A stretch of DNA of 64,000 nucleotides, from assembly GCF_041245805.1 (NCBI RefSeq), contig NZ_CP162490.1, positions 4,379,001-4,443,000 of the forward strand. The letters run 5' to 3'. Positions within the stretch are counted from its first letter, which is position 1; the number at the start of each line of letters is the position of its first letter. A program made the translations under genes and the position numbers. The notes beneath the pieces were generated by a model. It worked only from the letters and a program-made list of their open reading frames with translations. It was not told the DNA's origin and made no database searches. Below, in pieces: positions 55,601 through 64,000 of this stretch. The DNA is from Xanthomonas sp. DAR 34887. Lineage in GTDB: Bacteria; Pseudomonadota; Gammaproteobacteria; Xanthomonadales; Xanthomonadaceae.

Positions 55601-56818
55601 ATGATGCAGATCGCCCCCATCCTGCGCGCCCTTTCCCGCCACCGTATCGCCGCGACGCTGATCGCGCTGGAAGTGGCGCTGGCCTGCGCCGTGCTGTGCA
55701 ACGCGTTCTTCCTGATCGGCAACCGGCTGGATCTGATGCACCTGGACAGCGGCGTCGACGAAGCCGCGCTGGGGCTGGTGTCCCTGTCCGGCTGCGACGG
55801 TTGCAACAACCTCGATCTCAATGCGCGCGTGCTCGATGCCGTGCGCCGCATCCCCGGGGTGCGCGCGGCAGGCACCATCAACACCGTCCCGTTCGCGCCG
55901 GCGGTCGGCAACAGCGGCATCTGTCTGGACCAGGCCTGCACCCAGGTCGGCGGCGTGCCGCACTTCTACCTGGCCAGCCCCGGCGCCGTTGCCGCGCTGG
56001 GCCTGAAGCCCGACAGCGGCCGCGCGTTCGACGACACCGACTACCAGCCGATCGCGCGTTTCGTCCCGGCGGCGGCCGACGTGTGGATCACCCGCACCCT
56101 GGCCACCCACCTGTGGCCGGGCCAGGATCCGCTGGGCCGAGAATTCTGGGCCGGCGGCCACTTTCGCGTGGTCGGCACGCTGCCGCATCTGGCCCGGCCC
56201 GATCCCGGCCGCAGCGAGGATGGCGCGATCGGCAGCGACTGGTCGGTGCTGATCCCGGTGCGCGAGGCGGCGCAATCCGGCACCTACGTCCTGCGCGCCG
56301 ATCCGCGCGAGCTGCCGCGGGTGATCGAACAGGCACGCGCAGCGGTGACGCGCGCCGCGCCCGACGCGGTCCTGGACGGCGAGTACAGCAAGCCGGTGAA
56401 CGAACTGCGCCAGCGCTATTTCCAGAGCGACCGGGCCATGGCCAAGCTGCTGGTGGCGGTCATCGCCGCGATGCTGCTGGTGACCGCGCTGGGCATCGTC
56501 GGCCTGGCCAGTTTCTGGGTGCAGCAACGCACCCGGCAGATCGGCATCCGCCGCGCGTTGGGCGCCACCCGCCGCGACATCCTGCAGCACTTCCACACCG
56601 AGAACCTGCTCATCGTCGGCGCCGGCGTGGCGCTGGGCATGCTGCTGGCCTATGCCGGCAATGTCCTGCTGATGCGCTTCTTCGAACTGGACCGGCTGCC
56701 GGCCCTCTACCTGCCCGCCGGTGCGGCGCTGCTGTGCGCGCTCGGCCAGTTCGCCGTGCTCGGCCCTGCATTGCGCGCCGCCGCCGTCCCACCCGCCACC
56801 GCCACCCGTAGCGCCTGA
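55601..56818 (+). CDS. ABC permease, type B, copy 1
   Basis: 405 residues. Same overall plan as type A but a clearly different family: start IAPILRALSRHRIAATLIAL, N-terminal helix with FFLIGNRLD, a shorter periplasmic domain, coupling segment VQQRTRQIGIRRALGATRRD, end PPATATRSA. This copy has extra Cys (LSGCDGCNNL; ICLDQACTQ) that copies 2 and 3 lack in these places. Second Met three bases on could also start it. Overlap-free spacing to the next gene is 13 bases. Confidence 0.85.
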   Translation: MMQIAPILRALSRHRIAATLIALEVALACAVLCNAFFLIGNRLDLMHLDSGVDEAALGLVSLSGCDGCNNLDLNARVLDAVRRIPGVRAAGTINTVPFAPAVGNSGICLDQACTQVGGVPHFYLASPGAVAALGLKPDSGRAFDDTDYQPIARFVPAAADVWITRTLATHLWPGQDPLGREFWAGGHFRVVGTLPHLARPDPGRSEDGAIGSDWSVLIPVREAAQSGTYVLRADPRELPRVIEQARAAVTRAAPDAVLDGEYSKPVNELRQRYFQSDRAMAKLLVAVIAAMLLVTALGIVGLASFWVQQRTRQIGIRRALGATRRDILQHFHTENLLIVGAGVALGMLLAYAGNVLLMRFFELDRLPALYLPAGAALLCALGQFAVLGPALRAAAVPPATATRSA

Positions 56819-56831
56819 CCCGGAGCCACCC

Positions 56832-58130
56832 ATGTTCGGCTATTACTTCCGCCTCGCCTTGCGCAGCTTCCGCCGCAACAAGGTCCTCACCGCGCTGATG
56901 GTGCTGGCCATCGCGCTGGGCATCGGCGCCAGCATGACCACGCTGACCGTGTTCTACGTACTCTCGGGCGATCCGATCCCGCAGAAGAGCGACAAGCTGT
57001 TCTACGTGCAGGTGGACGCGCAGCCGAAGGCCGGCTTCCAGCCCGGCGAGGAGCCGGACTTCCAGAACACGCGCTACGACGCCGAAGCGCTGCTGCGCGA
57101 GAAGCGGGCCAAGCGACAGGCGCTGATGACCGGCGGGTCGGTGGCGGTGGAACCGCTCAAGAGCGGGCTGAAACCGTTCAAGTCGGAGGTGCGCTTCACC
57201 TCGGCGGACTTCTTCCCGATGTTCGACACGCCGTTCCTGTACGGCCATGGCTGGACCGGCACCGAAGACGAGCGCCATGAGCGCGTGGCGGTGATCAGCA
57301 AGAAGCTCAACGAAAAGCTGTACGACGGCGCCGACAGCGTCGGCCGCGAACTGCGCATGGACCAGAACACCTTCCGCATCGTCGGCGTGCTGGATACGTG
57401 GGAGCCCAATCCGCGCTTCTACGACCTCACCAACACCTACGGCTCGGACGAGCAGGCCTACCTGCCGTTCTCGGTGGCGATGGACCTGAAGATGGACCGC
57501 AACGGCAGCATGAACTGCTTCGGCGACAACGGCGGCGACCAGACCGGGCTGAACGCCCCCTGCTCCTGGATCCAGTACTGGGCGGAACTGGAGAGCCCGG
57601 CGCAGGCCGCCGAGTACAAGGCCTACCTGGAAAATTATTCCAACCAGCAGCGGGCCGCCGGCCGCTTCCAGCGCCCGAACAACGTGCGCCTGCGCAACGT
57701 GATGCAGTGGCTGGACCACAACGAAGTGGTGCCGGGCGACGTGCGCCTGCAGCTGTGGCTGGCGATGGGCTTCCTGCTGGTGTGCCTGCTCAACACCGTG
57801 GGCCTGTTGCTGGCCAAGTTCCTGCGCCGCAGCGGCGAGATCGGCGTGCGCCGCGCGCTGGGCGCCTCGCGCCGCGCGATCTTCGCGCAATGCCTGGTGG
57901 AGGCCGGCACCATCGGCCTGGCCGGCGGCATCGCCGGTCTCGGCCTGGCCGTGCTCGGACTGTGGGCGGTCCGCCAGCAACCCACCGGCTACGCCAAGCT
58001 GGCCCACCTCGATCCCAGCATGCTCGCGCTGACCTTCGCCCTGGCCCTGGTCGCCAGCCTGCTGGCGGGCCTGCTGCCGTCGTGGCGCGCGATCCAGGTC
58101 GCGCCGGCGCTGCAACTCAAATCGTCCTGA
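56832..58130 (+). CDS. ABC permease, type A, copy 2
   Basis: 432 residues, clearly paralogous to copy 1: MFGYYFRLALRSFRRNK, LTALMVLAIALGIGASMTTL, periplasmic core with FFPMFDTPFLYGHGW, coupling segment LAKFLRRSGEIGVRRALGAS, end PALQLKSS. The Cys pair is kept (MNCFG and NAPCSW, 14 residues between). ATG at 56832, GGAG about eight bases upstream. The 64-base gap to the next gene is plain. Confidence 0.87.
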   Translation: MFGYYFRLALRSFRRNKVLTALMVLAIALGIGASMTTLTVFYVLSGDPIPQKSDKLFYVQVDAQPKAGFQPGEEPDFQNTRYDAEALLREKRAKRQALMTGGSVAVEPLKSGLKPFKSEVRFTSADFFPMFDTPFLYGHGWTGTEDERHERVAVISKKLNEKLYDGADSVGRELRMDQNTFRIVGVLDTWEPNPRFYDLTNTYGSDEQAYLPFSVAMDLKMDRNGSMNCFGDNGGDQTGLNAPCSWIQYWAELESPAQAAEYKAYLENYSNQQRAAGRFQRPNNVRLRNVMQWLDHNEVVPGDVRLQLWLAMGFLLVCLLNTVGLLLAKFLRRSGEIGVRRALGASRRAIFAQCLVEAGTIGLAGGIAGLGLAVLGLWAVRQQPTGYAKLAHLDPSMLALTFALALVASLLAGLLPSWRAIQVAPALQLKSS

Positions 58131-58194
58131 CCCCCACGCCCGCCGCACGGCGACGGGCAGACCGCCAACGAAGGTCCCTCACAAGGTTACCGCC

Positions 58195-59421
58195 ATGGAC
58201 ATCCGCCCCATTCTTTCCACCCTGCGCCGGCACAAGACCGCCGCCGCGCTGATCGTGCTCGAGATCGCGCTGGCCTGCGCGATCGTGTGCAACGCCCTGT
58301 TCCTGATCGGCAACCGCATCGAGACCCTGCACCGGCCCAGCGGCATCGCCGAATCGGAACTGGTGACGATCTCGCTGGGCGGCATCGGCCAGCAGGTCAA
58401 CGCCGCCGCGCGGACCCGCGAGGACCTGGCCGCGTTGCGCGCCGTACCCGGCGTGCGCAGCGCGACCCTGCTCAACCAGGTGCCGTTCGTGCACTACTCC
58501 TGGAACACCAGCCTGGCGCTGACCCCGGACCAGGAGCGTCCCACCCTCAACGCGGCGCAGTACATGGCCGAGGAAGGCACGCTGCGGACCTTGGGATTGC
58601 AGCTGGCGGCAGGACGCGACTTCGCGCCCGACGAATACCTGGATCTGGAAACCGCACAAACCGACAAGACAGTGCAGAAAAAGGGCACCGCGGTGATCCT
58701 CAACCGCGCCACCGCGGAAAAGATGTTCCCCGGGCAGAACGCCCTGGGCAAGACGGTCTATACCGGGCCGTTTCCCCTGCGCGTGGTCGGCATCGTCGAC
58801 ACGCTGGCGCGGCCGACCGCGACCAGCGGCCTGGCCGAAATCAACTACGCGATGCTGCTGCCGTTGCGCCTGAACTACACCGACGGCCTGTACGTGCTGC
58901 GGGTCACCGATCCGACGCGGCGCCAGGAAGTGCTGGCCTCGGCGACGGCGGCGCTGATGAAGGTGGACAACAGCCGCCTGGTGCTGAAGCAGCAGACCTA
59001 CGCCGAGATCCGCGACGCCTATTTCCAGGGCGACCGCGCGATGGTGTGGCTGCTCGGGGCGGTGTGCATCGCGTTGCTGATCGTGACCGCGCTGGGCATC
59101 GTCGGCCTGGCCAGCTTCTGGGTGCAGCAGCGCACCAAGCAGATCGGCATCCGCCGCGCGCTCGGCGCCACCCGCGGGCAGATCCTGCGCTACTTCCAGA
59201 CCGAGAACTTCCTGCTCGCCAGCACCGGCATCGTGCTCGGCATGCTGCTGGCGTATGCGATCAACCAGTGGCTGATGGGCAAGTACGAACTGCCGCGGCT
59301 GCCGCTGTACTACCTGCCGTTCGGCGCGATCACGCTGTGGCTGCTCGGCCAGCTCGCGGTGTTCGCGCCGGCGCGCCGCGCCGCGGCGGTGCCGCCGGCG
59401 GTGGCGACGCGCAGCGCTTAA
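58195..59421 (+). CDS. ABC permease, type B, copy 2
   Basis: 408 residues: MDIRPILSTLRRHKTAAALI, N-terminal helix with ALFLIGNRIE, coupling segment VQQRTKQIGIRRALGATRGQ, end PPAVATRSA. No Cys in the periplasmic part that I can see, unlike copy 1. Followed within 11 bases by an intrinsic terminator, so it is the last permease of the promoter-proximal block. Confidence 0.87.
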   Translation: MDIRPILSTLRRHKTAAALIVLEIALACAIVCNALFLIGNRIETLHRPSGIAESELVTISLGGIGQQVNAAARTREDLAALRAVPGVRSATLLNQVPFVHYSWNTSLALTPDQERPTLNAAQYMAEEGTLRTLGLQLAAGRDFAPDEYLDLETAQTDKTVQKKGTAVILNRATAEKMFPGQNALGKTVYTGPFPLRVVGIVDTLARPTATSGLAEINYAMLLPLRLNYTDGLYVLRVTDPTRRQEVLASATAALMKVDNSRLVLKQQTYAEIRDAYFQGDRAMVWLLGAVCIALLIVTALGIVGLASFWVQQRTKQIGIRRALGATRGQILRYFQTENFLLASTGIVLGMLLAYAINQWLMGKYELPRLPLYYLPFGAITLWLLGQLAVFAPARRAAAVPPAVATRSA

Positions 59422-59431
59422 GCGTCCCCTT

Positions 59432-59457
59432 GGCCGGCGCCATGCCGGCCTTTTTTT
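59432..59457 (+). terminator. Intrinsic terminator inside the efflux operon
   Basis: GGCCGGC, 5-base loop, GCCGGCC, then seven T, between the second and third permease pairs. The next gene starts 13 bases after the T-run, leaving no room for a normal promoter. Confidence 0.9.
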
Positions 59458-59469
59458 CCAGGACTTCGC

Positions 59470-60771
59470 ATGTTCGGCTATTACTGCAAACTGGCACTGC
59501 ACAGCTTCGGCCGCAACCGGCTGCTCACCGCCTTGATGGTGCTGGCCATCGCGGTCGGCATCGGCGCGTCGATGACCACGCTGACCGTGTTCCACGTGCT
59601 GGCCGCCGATCCGATCCCGGGCAAGAGCGCGCAGCTGTTCTACGTGGAGATGAACGTCTATCCGGACGAAAAGTACGAACCCTCCAGCGACGAGCCGCTG
59701 CAGCTGACCCGGCGCGATGCCGAGGCGCTGTTGCGCGACAAGCGCGGCGATCGCCAGGCGATGATGTCCGCCGGCGGCGTCACCGTGGTGCCGGTCAAGG
59801 CCGAGCAGACCCCCTCCAACGTCGAGGCGCGTTTCACCTCGGCCGACTTCTTCTCGATGTTCGCGGTGCCGATGCGCTACGGCCATGCCTGGAGCGCGGA
59901 GGACGACACGCGGCACGCGCGTGTGGTGGTGCTCTCGCGCAAGCTCAACGATCAGTTGTTCGGCGACGTGGACAGCACCGGGCGCGACGTGCAGGTCGGC
60001 GAAAACCTGCTTCGCGTCGTCGGCGTGACCGAGGAGTGGAGCATGAACCCGCGCTTCTACGATCTGACCAACACCGAATATGGCGACAGCGAGGACATCT
60101 TCATCCCGTTCTCGACCTCGCGCGACCTGAAGATGGGAGCGAGCGGCAGCATGGAATGCTGGGGCAGCAGCAGCGATGGCCAAGACAGCGAGAACGCGCC
60201 TTGCGCGTGGCTCCAGTACTGGGTGGAACTCGCCGACGCCGGCAAGCGCGCCGCCTACCGCGATTACCTGGACAGCTACGCGCGCCAGCAACACGATGCC
60301 GGCCGTTTCAGCCATCCGGCCGAGGTGCGCCTGAGCGATGTGATGACCTGGCTGGACCGTAATCACGCGGTTCCTGCCGACGTGCGCCTGCAGCTGTGGC
60401 TGGCGCTGGTGTTCCTCGGCATCTGCCTGCTCAACACCGTCGGCCTGATGCTGGCCAAGTTCCTGCGCCAGGGCGGCGAAATCGGCGTGCGGCGCGCGCT
60501 CGGTGCGTCGCGGCGCGCGATCTTCGCCCAACACCTAGTGGAAGCGGCCATGATCGGCGCGCTTGGCGGCGCGATCGGCCTGCTGTTCGCCTGGATCGGC
60601 CTGTGGCTGGTGCGGCAGCAGCCGGCCGACTATGCCGGGCTGGCGCACATGGACGGCAGCATGCTGCTGACCGCACTGGCGCTGACCCTGGGCAGCAGCC
60701 TGCTGGCCGGCGCGCTGCCGGCGTGGCAGGCCATGCGCGTGCAGACCGCACTGCAACTCAAGTCGCAGTGA
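59470..60771 (+). CDS. ABC permease, type A, copy 3
   Basis: 433 residues: MFGYYCKLALHSFGRNRL, LTALMVLAIAVGIGASMTTL, FFSMFAVPMRYGHAW, coupling segment LAKFLRQGGEIGVRRALGAS, end TALQLKSQ. Cys pair kept (MECWG and NAPCAW). The ribosome site AGGA lies directly after the T-run of the internal terminator, so translation here requires read-through. Confidence 0.87.
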   Translation: MFGYYCKLALHSFGRNRLLTALMVLAIAVGIGASMTTLTVFHVLAADPIPGKSAQLFYVEMNVYPDEKYEPSSDEPLQLTRRDAEALLRDKRGDRQAMMSAGGVTVVPVKAEQTPSNVEARFTSADFFSMFAVPMRYGHAWSAEDDTRHARVVVLSRKLNDQLFGDVDSTGRDVQVGENLLRVVGVTEEWSMNPRFYDLTNTEYGDSEDIFIPFSTSRDLKMGASGSMECWGSSSDGQDSENAPCAWLQYWVELADAGKRAAYRDYLDSYARQQHDAGRFSHPAEVRLSDVMTWLDRNHAVPADVRLQLWLALVFLGICLLNTVGLMLAKFLRQGGEIGVRRALGASRRAIFAQHLVEAAMIGALGGAIGLLFAWIGLWLVRQQPADYAGLAHMDGSMLLTALALTLGSSLLAGALPAWQAMRVQTALQLKSQ

Positions 60772-60808
60772 CGCGCCGCGCCTCCTCCTTCCCGTCAGGA
60801 ACGTTCCC

Positions 60809-62035
60809 GTGCATATCCGCCCCATCCTCTCCAGCTTGCGCAAGCACAAGATCGCCGCATTGCTCATCGTGCTGGAGATCGCCTTCAGCTGCGCTGTGGT
60901 ATGCAACGCGCTGTTCCTGATCGGAATCCGCCTGCAGAACATCCAGCGCCCCACCGGCGTGGCGGAATCGCAGCTGGTCTACATCAAGGTCGGCAACATC
61001 CTCGGGCAAAGCGATGCCGCCGCGCTCACCCGCGAGGACCTGGACGCGCTGCGGCGCATTCCCGGCGTGCGCAACGCCAGCATCATCAACCAGCCGCTGT
61101 TCGGCAGCTCGATCGGCGCCAGCGGCGTCTCGCTCGGCCCGGACCAGCAACGCGCCACGCTGAGCGCCACCAACTACTTCGGCGACGCGCAGTTGCTCGA
61201 CACGCTGGGACTGAAACTGGTGGAAGGCCGGCGCTTCAACGCAGACGAATTTCTCGACTACGCGCACCTGATGGACCCGAACGACAAGGCCGTGGTGCCG
61301 TCGGTAATCCTGAGCAAGACCCTCGCCCAGCGCCTGTTTCCCGGGCAGTCGGCGGTCGGAAAGTCGATCTACGTGTACGGCCAGCAACGGGTGGTGGGCG
61401 TGGTCGAGCGCCTGGTGCAACCGCGCGACTACGGCTCCGGCATGGACTACGAAAGCGCGATGCTGTTCCCGGTGAACATGCCCTACACCCGCGGCACCTA
61501 CGTGCTGCGCGTGGATGATCCGGCGCAGCGCGACGCGGTGCAGCAGCAGGCGCGCAAGCTGTTGCTCGCGCACGGGCCGCGCCGCATGATCCGCGACGAC
61601 CGCAGCGTGTCCCTGGAACAGGCGCGCGCGCACTACTACCGCAACGACCGCGCGATGGCCTGGCTGCTGGTCGGGGTGTGCGCGATGCTGCTGCTGATCA
61701 CCGCGCTGGGCATCGTCGGCCTGGCCAGCTTCTGGGTGCAGCAGCGCACCAAGCAGATCGGCGTGCGCCGCGCGCTCGGCGCCACCCGCGGCCAGGTACT
61801 GCGCTATTTCCAGCTGGAGAACTTCCTGCTCGCCAGCGCCGGGATCGGCCTGGGCATGCTGCTGGCCTATGCCGCCAATCTGTGGCTGATGAACGCCTAC
61901 GAACTGCCACGGCTGCCGCTGTGGTATCTGCCGGTCGGCGCGCTGGCGCTGTGGCTGCTCGGCCAGCTCGCGGTGCTCGGGCCGGCGCGCCGCGCCACCC
62001 GCGTACCGCCGGCGGTGGCCACGCGCAGCGCCTGA
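60809..62035 (+). CDS. ABC permease, type B, copy 3
   Basis: 408 residues, GTG start at 60809 with AGGA upstream: MHIRPILSSLRKHKIAALLI, ALFLIGIRLQ, coupling segment VQQRTKQIGVRRALGATRGQ, end PPAVATRSA. Its C-terminal 130 residues are closest to copy 2 (both have LGMLLAYA and ELPRLPL), suggesting duplication of an A-B pair. Confidence 0.86.
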   Translation: MHIRPILSSLRKHKIAALLIVLEIAFSCAVVCNALFLIGIRLQNIQRPTGVAESQLVYIKVGNILGQSDAAALTREDLDALRRIPGVRNASIINQPLFGSSIGASGVSLGPDQQRATLSATNYFGDAQLLDTLGLKLVEGRRFNADEFLDYAHLMDPNDKAVVPSVILSKTLAQRLFPGQSAVGKSIYVYGQQRVVGVVERLVQPRDYGSGMDYESAMLFPVNMPYTRGTYVLRVDDPAQRDAVQQQARKLLLAHGPRRMIRDDRSVSLEQARAHYYRNDRAMAWLLVGVCAMLLLITALGIVGLASFWVQQRTKQIGVRRALGATRGQVLRYFQLENFLLASAGIGLGMLLAYAANLWLMNAYELPRLPLWYLPVGALALWLLGQLAVLGPARRATRVPPAVATRSA

Positions 62036-62071
62036 CGCAGCGCAGACGGCACGCAATCGAGGAGCTTCCGG

Positions 62072-63400
62072 ATGCTGTTCTACTCCCTGACGATGGCCTG
62101 GCGCAGTCTGCGGCGCACGCCGATCGCCACCGCCTTGATGGTGCTGGCGATCGGCCTGGGCATCGGCGCGAGCATGACCATGCTGACGGTGCTGCACGTG
62201 ATGTCGCGCGATCCGTTGCCCAGCAAGAGCCGTACGCTGTACGTCCCGCATCTGGATCCGTTGCCGGCCAACTATCCCGACGACCAGGAATGGGCCGATC
62301 CATCCGACAACCTCACCTGGCCCGACGCCATGGCCTTGCTGCACGCGCAGCGCGCGATCCACCAGGCGGCGATCGCCGGCGGTCAGGCGTTGCTGTGGCC
62401 GCCGCATGCGGCGACCGCGCCGCTGGACATGAGCGGCCGCTACGCCACCAACGAATTCTTCGCCCTGTTCGGCGTACCGCTGCAACGCGGACATGGCTGG
62501 AGCGCGGACGACGACCAGAACCATGCCCGTGTCATCGTGCTGAGCCGCGCGCTGGCCAGCACCCTGTTCGGCGCGCGCGATCCGATCGGCCAGCGGGTGG
62601 CGCTCGGCGAACAGCGCATCGGCTTCCAGGTGATCGGCGTGGCCGGGCAATGGAATCCGCAACCGCTGTTCTATGCCGATCCGTACAGCAAGGGCGGCTT
62701 CGGTCAGCAGGACGACTTCTTCCTCCCGCTGGCCACCGCGATGGAACTGGGGTTGGACACCAGCGGCAGCGTCAGCAGCTGGGATACGTTCAGCGGCAGC
62801 GACCAGGCGCGCCTCAAGGACCCTTCCACCAGTTGGCTGCAGTTCTGGGTGCAGCTGGATACGCCGCAGCAGGTGGCGGCCTACCAGCGCTTCCTTTACG
62901 ACTACGCAGCGACGCAACATGCCGCTGGACGCTTCCAGCGCCCGCCGCAACGCGCCAGGCTGTACCCGCTGATGGACTGGCTGCGCCACCTGCGCATGGT
63001 GCCGGACGACGTCCGCTTGCAGACGCTGCTCGCCCTCGGCTTTCTCTGGGTGTGCCTGGTCAACGTCATCGCCCTGCTGCTGGCCAAGTTTCTGCGCCGC
63101 GGCAGCGAGATCGGCGTGCGCCGCGCGCTCGGCGCCCGGCGCGGCCATGTGCTCCTGCAGTTCGGCAGCGAAGCGGTGCTGATCGGGCTGCTCGGCGGCG
63201 TTCTGGGAACCGCGATCGCCGAACTGGGCCTGTGGAGCGTGCGCCAGCGCCCGGACGACTATGCCAAGGTCGCGCGGATGGACCCTGAGATGCTGCTGGC
63301 CACCGTGGCGCTGGCGGTGGTCGCCGCGCTGCTGGCGGGCCTGTTGCCGGCCTGGCGGGCCAGCCGGATCAACCCCGCCCTGCAGATCAAGGACGTCTGA
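62072..63400 (+). CDS. ABC permease, type A, copy 4 (divergent, no Cys pair)
   Basis: 442 residues: MLFYSLTMAWRSLRRTPI, LMVLAIGLGIGASMTML, FFALFGVPLQRGHGW, coupling segment LAKFLRRGSEIGVRRALGAR, end PALQIKDV. Where copies 1-3 have the two Cys it has Ser and Thr (VSSWD; PSTSWLQFW). It is the most divergent type A copy seen. ATG at 62072 with GAGGAG upstream. Confidence 0.87.
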   Translation: MLFYSLTMAWRSLRRTPIATALMVLAIGLGIGASMTMLTVLHVMSRDPLPSKSRTLYVPHLDPLPANYPDDQEWADPSDNLTWPDAMALLHAQRAIHQAAIAGGQALLWPPHAATAPLDMSGRYATNEFFALFGVPLQRGHGWSADDDQNHARVIVLSRALASTLFGARDPIGQRVALGEQRIGFQVIGVAGQWNPQPLFYADPYSKGGFGQQDDFFLPLATAMELGLDTSGSVSSWDTFSGSDQARLKDPSTSWLQFWVQLDTPQQVAAYQRFLYDYAATQHAAGRFQRPPQRARLYPLMDWLRHLRMVPDDVRLQTLLALGFLWVCLVNVIALLLAKFLRRGSEIGVRRALGARRGHVLLQFGSEAVLIGLLGGVLGTAIAELGLWSVRQRPDDYAKVARMDPEMLLATVALAVVAALLAGLLPAWRASRINPALQIKDV

Positions 63401-63401
63401 C

Positions 63402-64000
63402 ATGCCCCTGCCGATCCGCCCGATCCTCTCCAGCCTGCAGCACCATCGCCTCACCGCTGCGCTGCTGACCCTGCAGGTCGCGCTGACCTGCGCCTTCGTC
63501 GCCAACGCCGTATTCCTGATCGGCGGCCGGATCGAGCGTCTGCAGACCCCGAGCGGCCTGCCAGAGGACGAACTGGCGCTGATCTCGGTGCGCGGCCTGC
63601 AGGGCGGCGACGCTGCGCAGGCCCAGCAGCAGGCCGACCTGCTGGCGCTGCGCCGCATTCCCGGGGTCAAGGCGGCGGCCGCGATCGGGTTCAGCACGCC
63701 GTTGTCCGGCGGCTCCAACGACTACGGCGGCTGCGCCGATCGGCAGGCACTGGAACGCGCGACCGCGCAGCGATCGATGGACGGGGCTGGTTGTGTCCAG
63801 GCCACCTATTACTCCGGTTCGCCCGGCTTCGTGCAGGCGATGGGCGCGCACCTGATCGCCGGCCGCGATTTCCGTGCCGACGACTACTCCACCGCCTCGC
63901 CCAGCGCGCTGATCGTGACCCGGGCGCTGGCGCAACAGCTGTGGCCGGACCAGCCGGCCGTCGGCAAGACGCTCTACGGCGACAATCAGAGCACCGTGGT
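63402..64000 (+). CDS. ABC permease, type B, copy 4 (cut by window end)
   Basis: Open from ATG 63402 (one base after the previous stop) to the last base: about 199 residues. LPIRPILSSLQHHRLTAALL and AVFLIGGRIERLQTPSGL identify it as type B. It has two Cys (YGGCADRQ; GAGCVQAT) in the periplasmic part, recalling copy 1. It lacks the C-terminal helices only because the window ends. Confidence 0.85.
   Translation, partial: MPLPIRPILSSLQHHRLTAALLTLQVALTCAFVANAVFLIGGRIERLQTPSGLPEDELALISVRGLQGGDAAQAQQQADLLALRRIPGVKAAAAIGFSTPLSGGSNDYGGCADRQALERATAQRSMDGAGCVQATYYSGSPGFVQAMGAHLIAGRDFRADDYSTASPSALIVTRALAQQLWPDQPAVGKTLYGDNQSTV

Noticed and set aside
60758..63718. Long minus-strand open frame opposite the permease array
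   Set aside because: Shadow of the repeated permease genes; low-complexity, His/Arg/Gln-rich product without a family.

Overview
The window reads as chromosome of a high-GC gammaproteobacterium of the Xanthomonadaceae, almost certainly Xanthomonas. The reasons are an O-antigen locus that starts next to metB, the copper genes copL-copA-copB, fabA-fabB, a PilU ATPase, and many dispersed TAGGAGCGGCTTCAGCCGCG palindromes and GGGATTC heptamers of the kind common in that genus. All names are from reading the sequence; no database search was run.

Region 1 (1-15341, minus strand) is an O-antigen locus of the ABC-transporter type. Reading away from metB it holds a GT4 glycosyltransferase, wzm, wzt with a C-terminal carbohydrate-binding domain, a WbdD-like methyltransferase/kinase/coiled-coil chain terminator, a two-domain WbdA-like glycosyltransferase, gmd and rmd (GDP-D-rhamnose synthesis), a 12-TM-class membrane protein, an SMR-like exporter, another GT4 enzyme and the start of a further gene. 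Together they predict a polysaccharide built in the cytoplasm, stopped by a methyl/phosphate cap, recognised by Wzt and exported by Wzm. The part left of about 5800 is visibly richer in A/T and looks recently acquired.

Region 2 (15344-39404) is mostly housekeeping: metB and a cystathionine beta-synthase, a structured candidate small RNA (about 18438-18665), an OmpA-like/DUF4398 pair, pilU, maleylacetoacetate isomerase and fumarylacetoacetase, rhlE, queD, a phasin with a palindromic operator, bioD, free-methionine-R-sulfoxide reductase and a TfoX C-terminal protein, a cobalamin riboswitch with btuB, gph, dinB, fabA-fabB, an SH3-domain protein, an oligopeptidase A, and a PLP cysteine synthase/desulfhydrase-like enzyme.

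Region 3 (39537-46613) is a copper-resistance locus with two divergent operons: cueR-copA(P-type ATPase)-copZ on the minus strand behind a MerR-type promoter, and copL-copA(multicopper oxidase)-copB on the plus strand. Region 4 (46614-51838) holds a 350-bp repeat element, an unknown small gene, a TetR/TetX-like pair with twin operators, and glmS.

Region 5 (51839-64000) is the most unusual part. A sigma-54 promoter with upstream palindromes leads into an HlyD/MacA-type adaptor, one LolD/MacB-type ATPase and then eight FtsX/MacB-type permeases that strictly alternate between two paralogous types (A-B-A-B-A-B-A-B; the last is cut by the window end). A perfect intrinsic terminator sits between the second and third pair, so the distal permeases probably depend on read-through.
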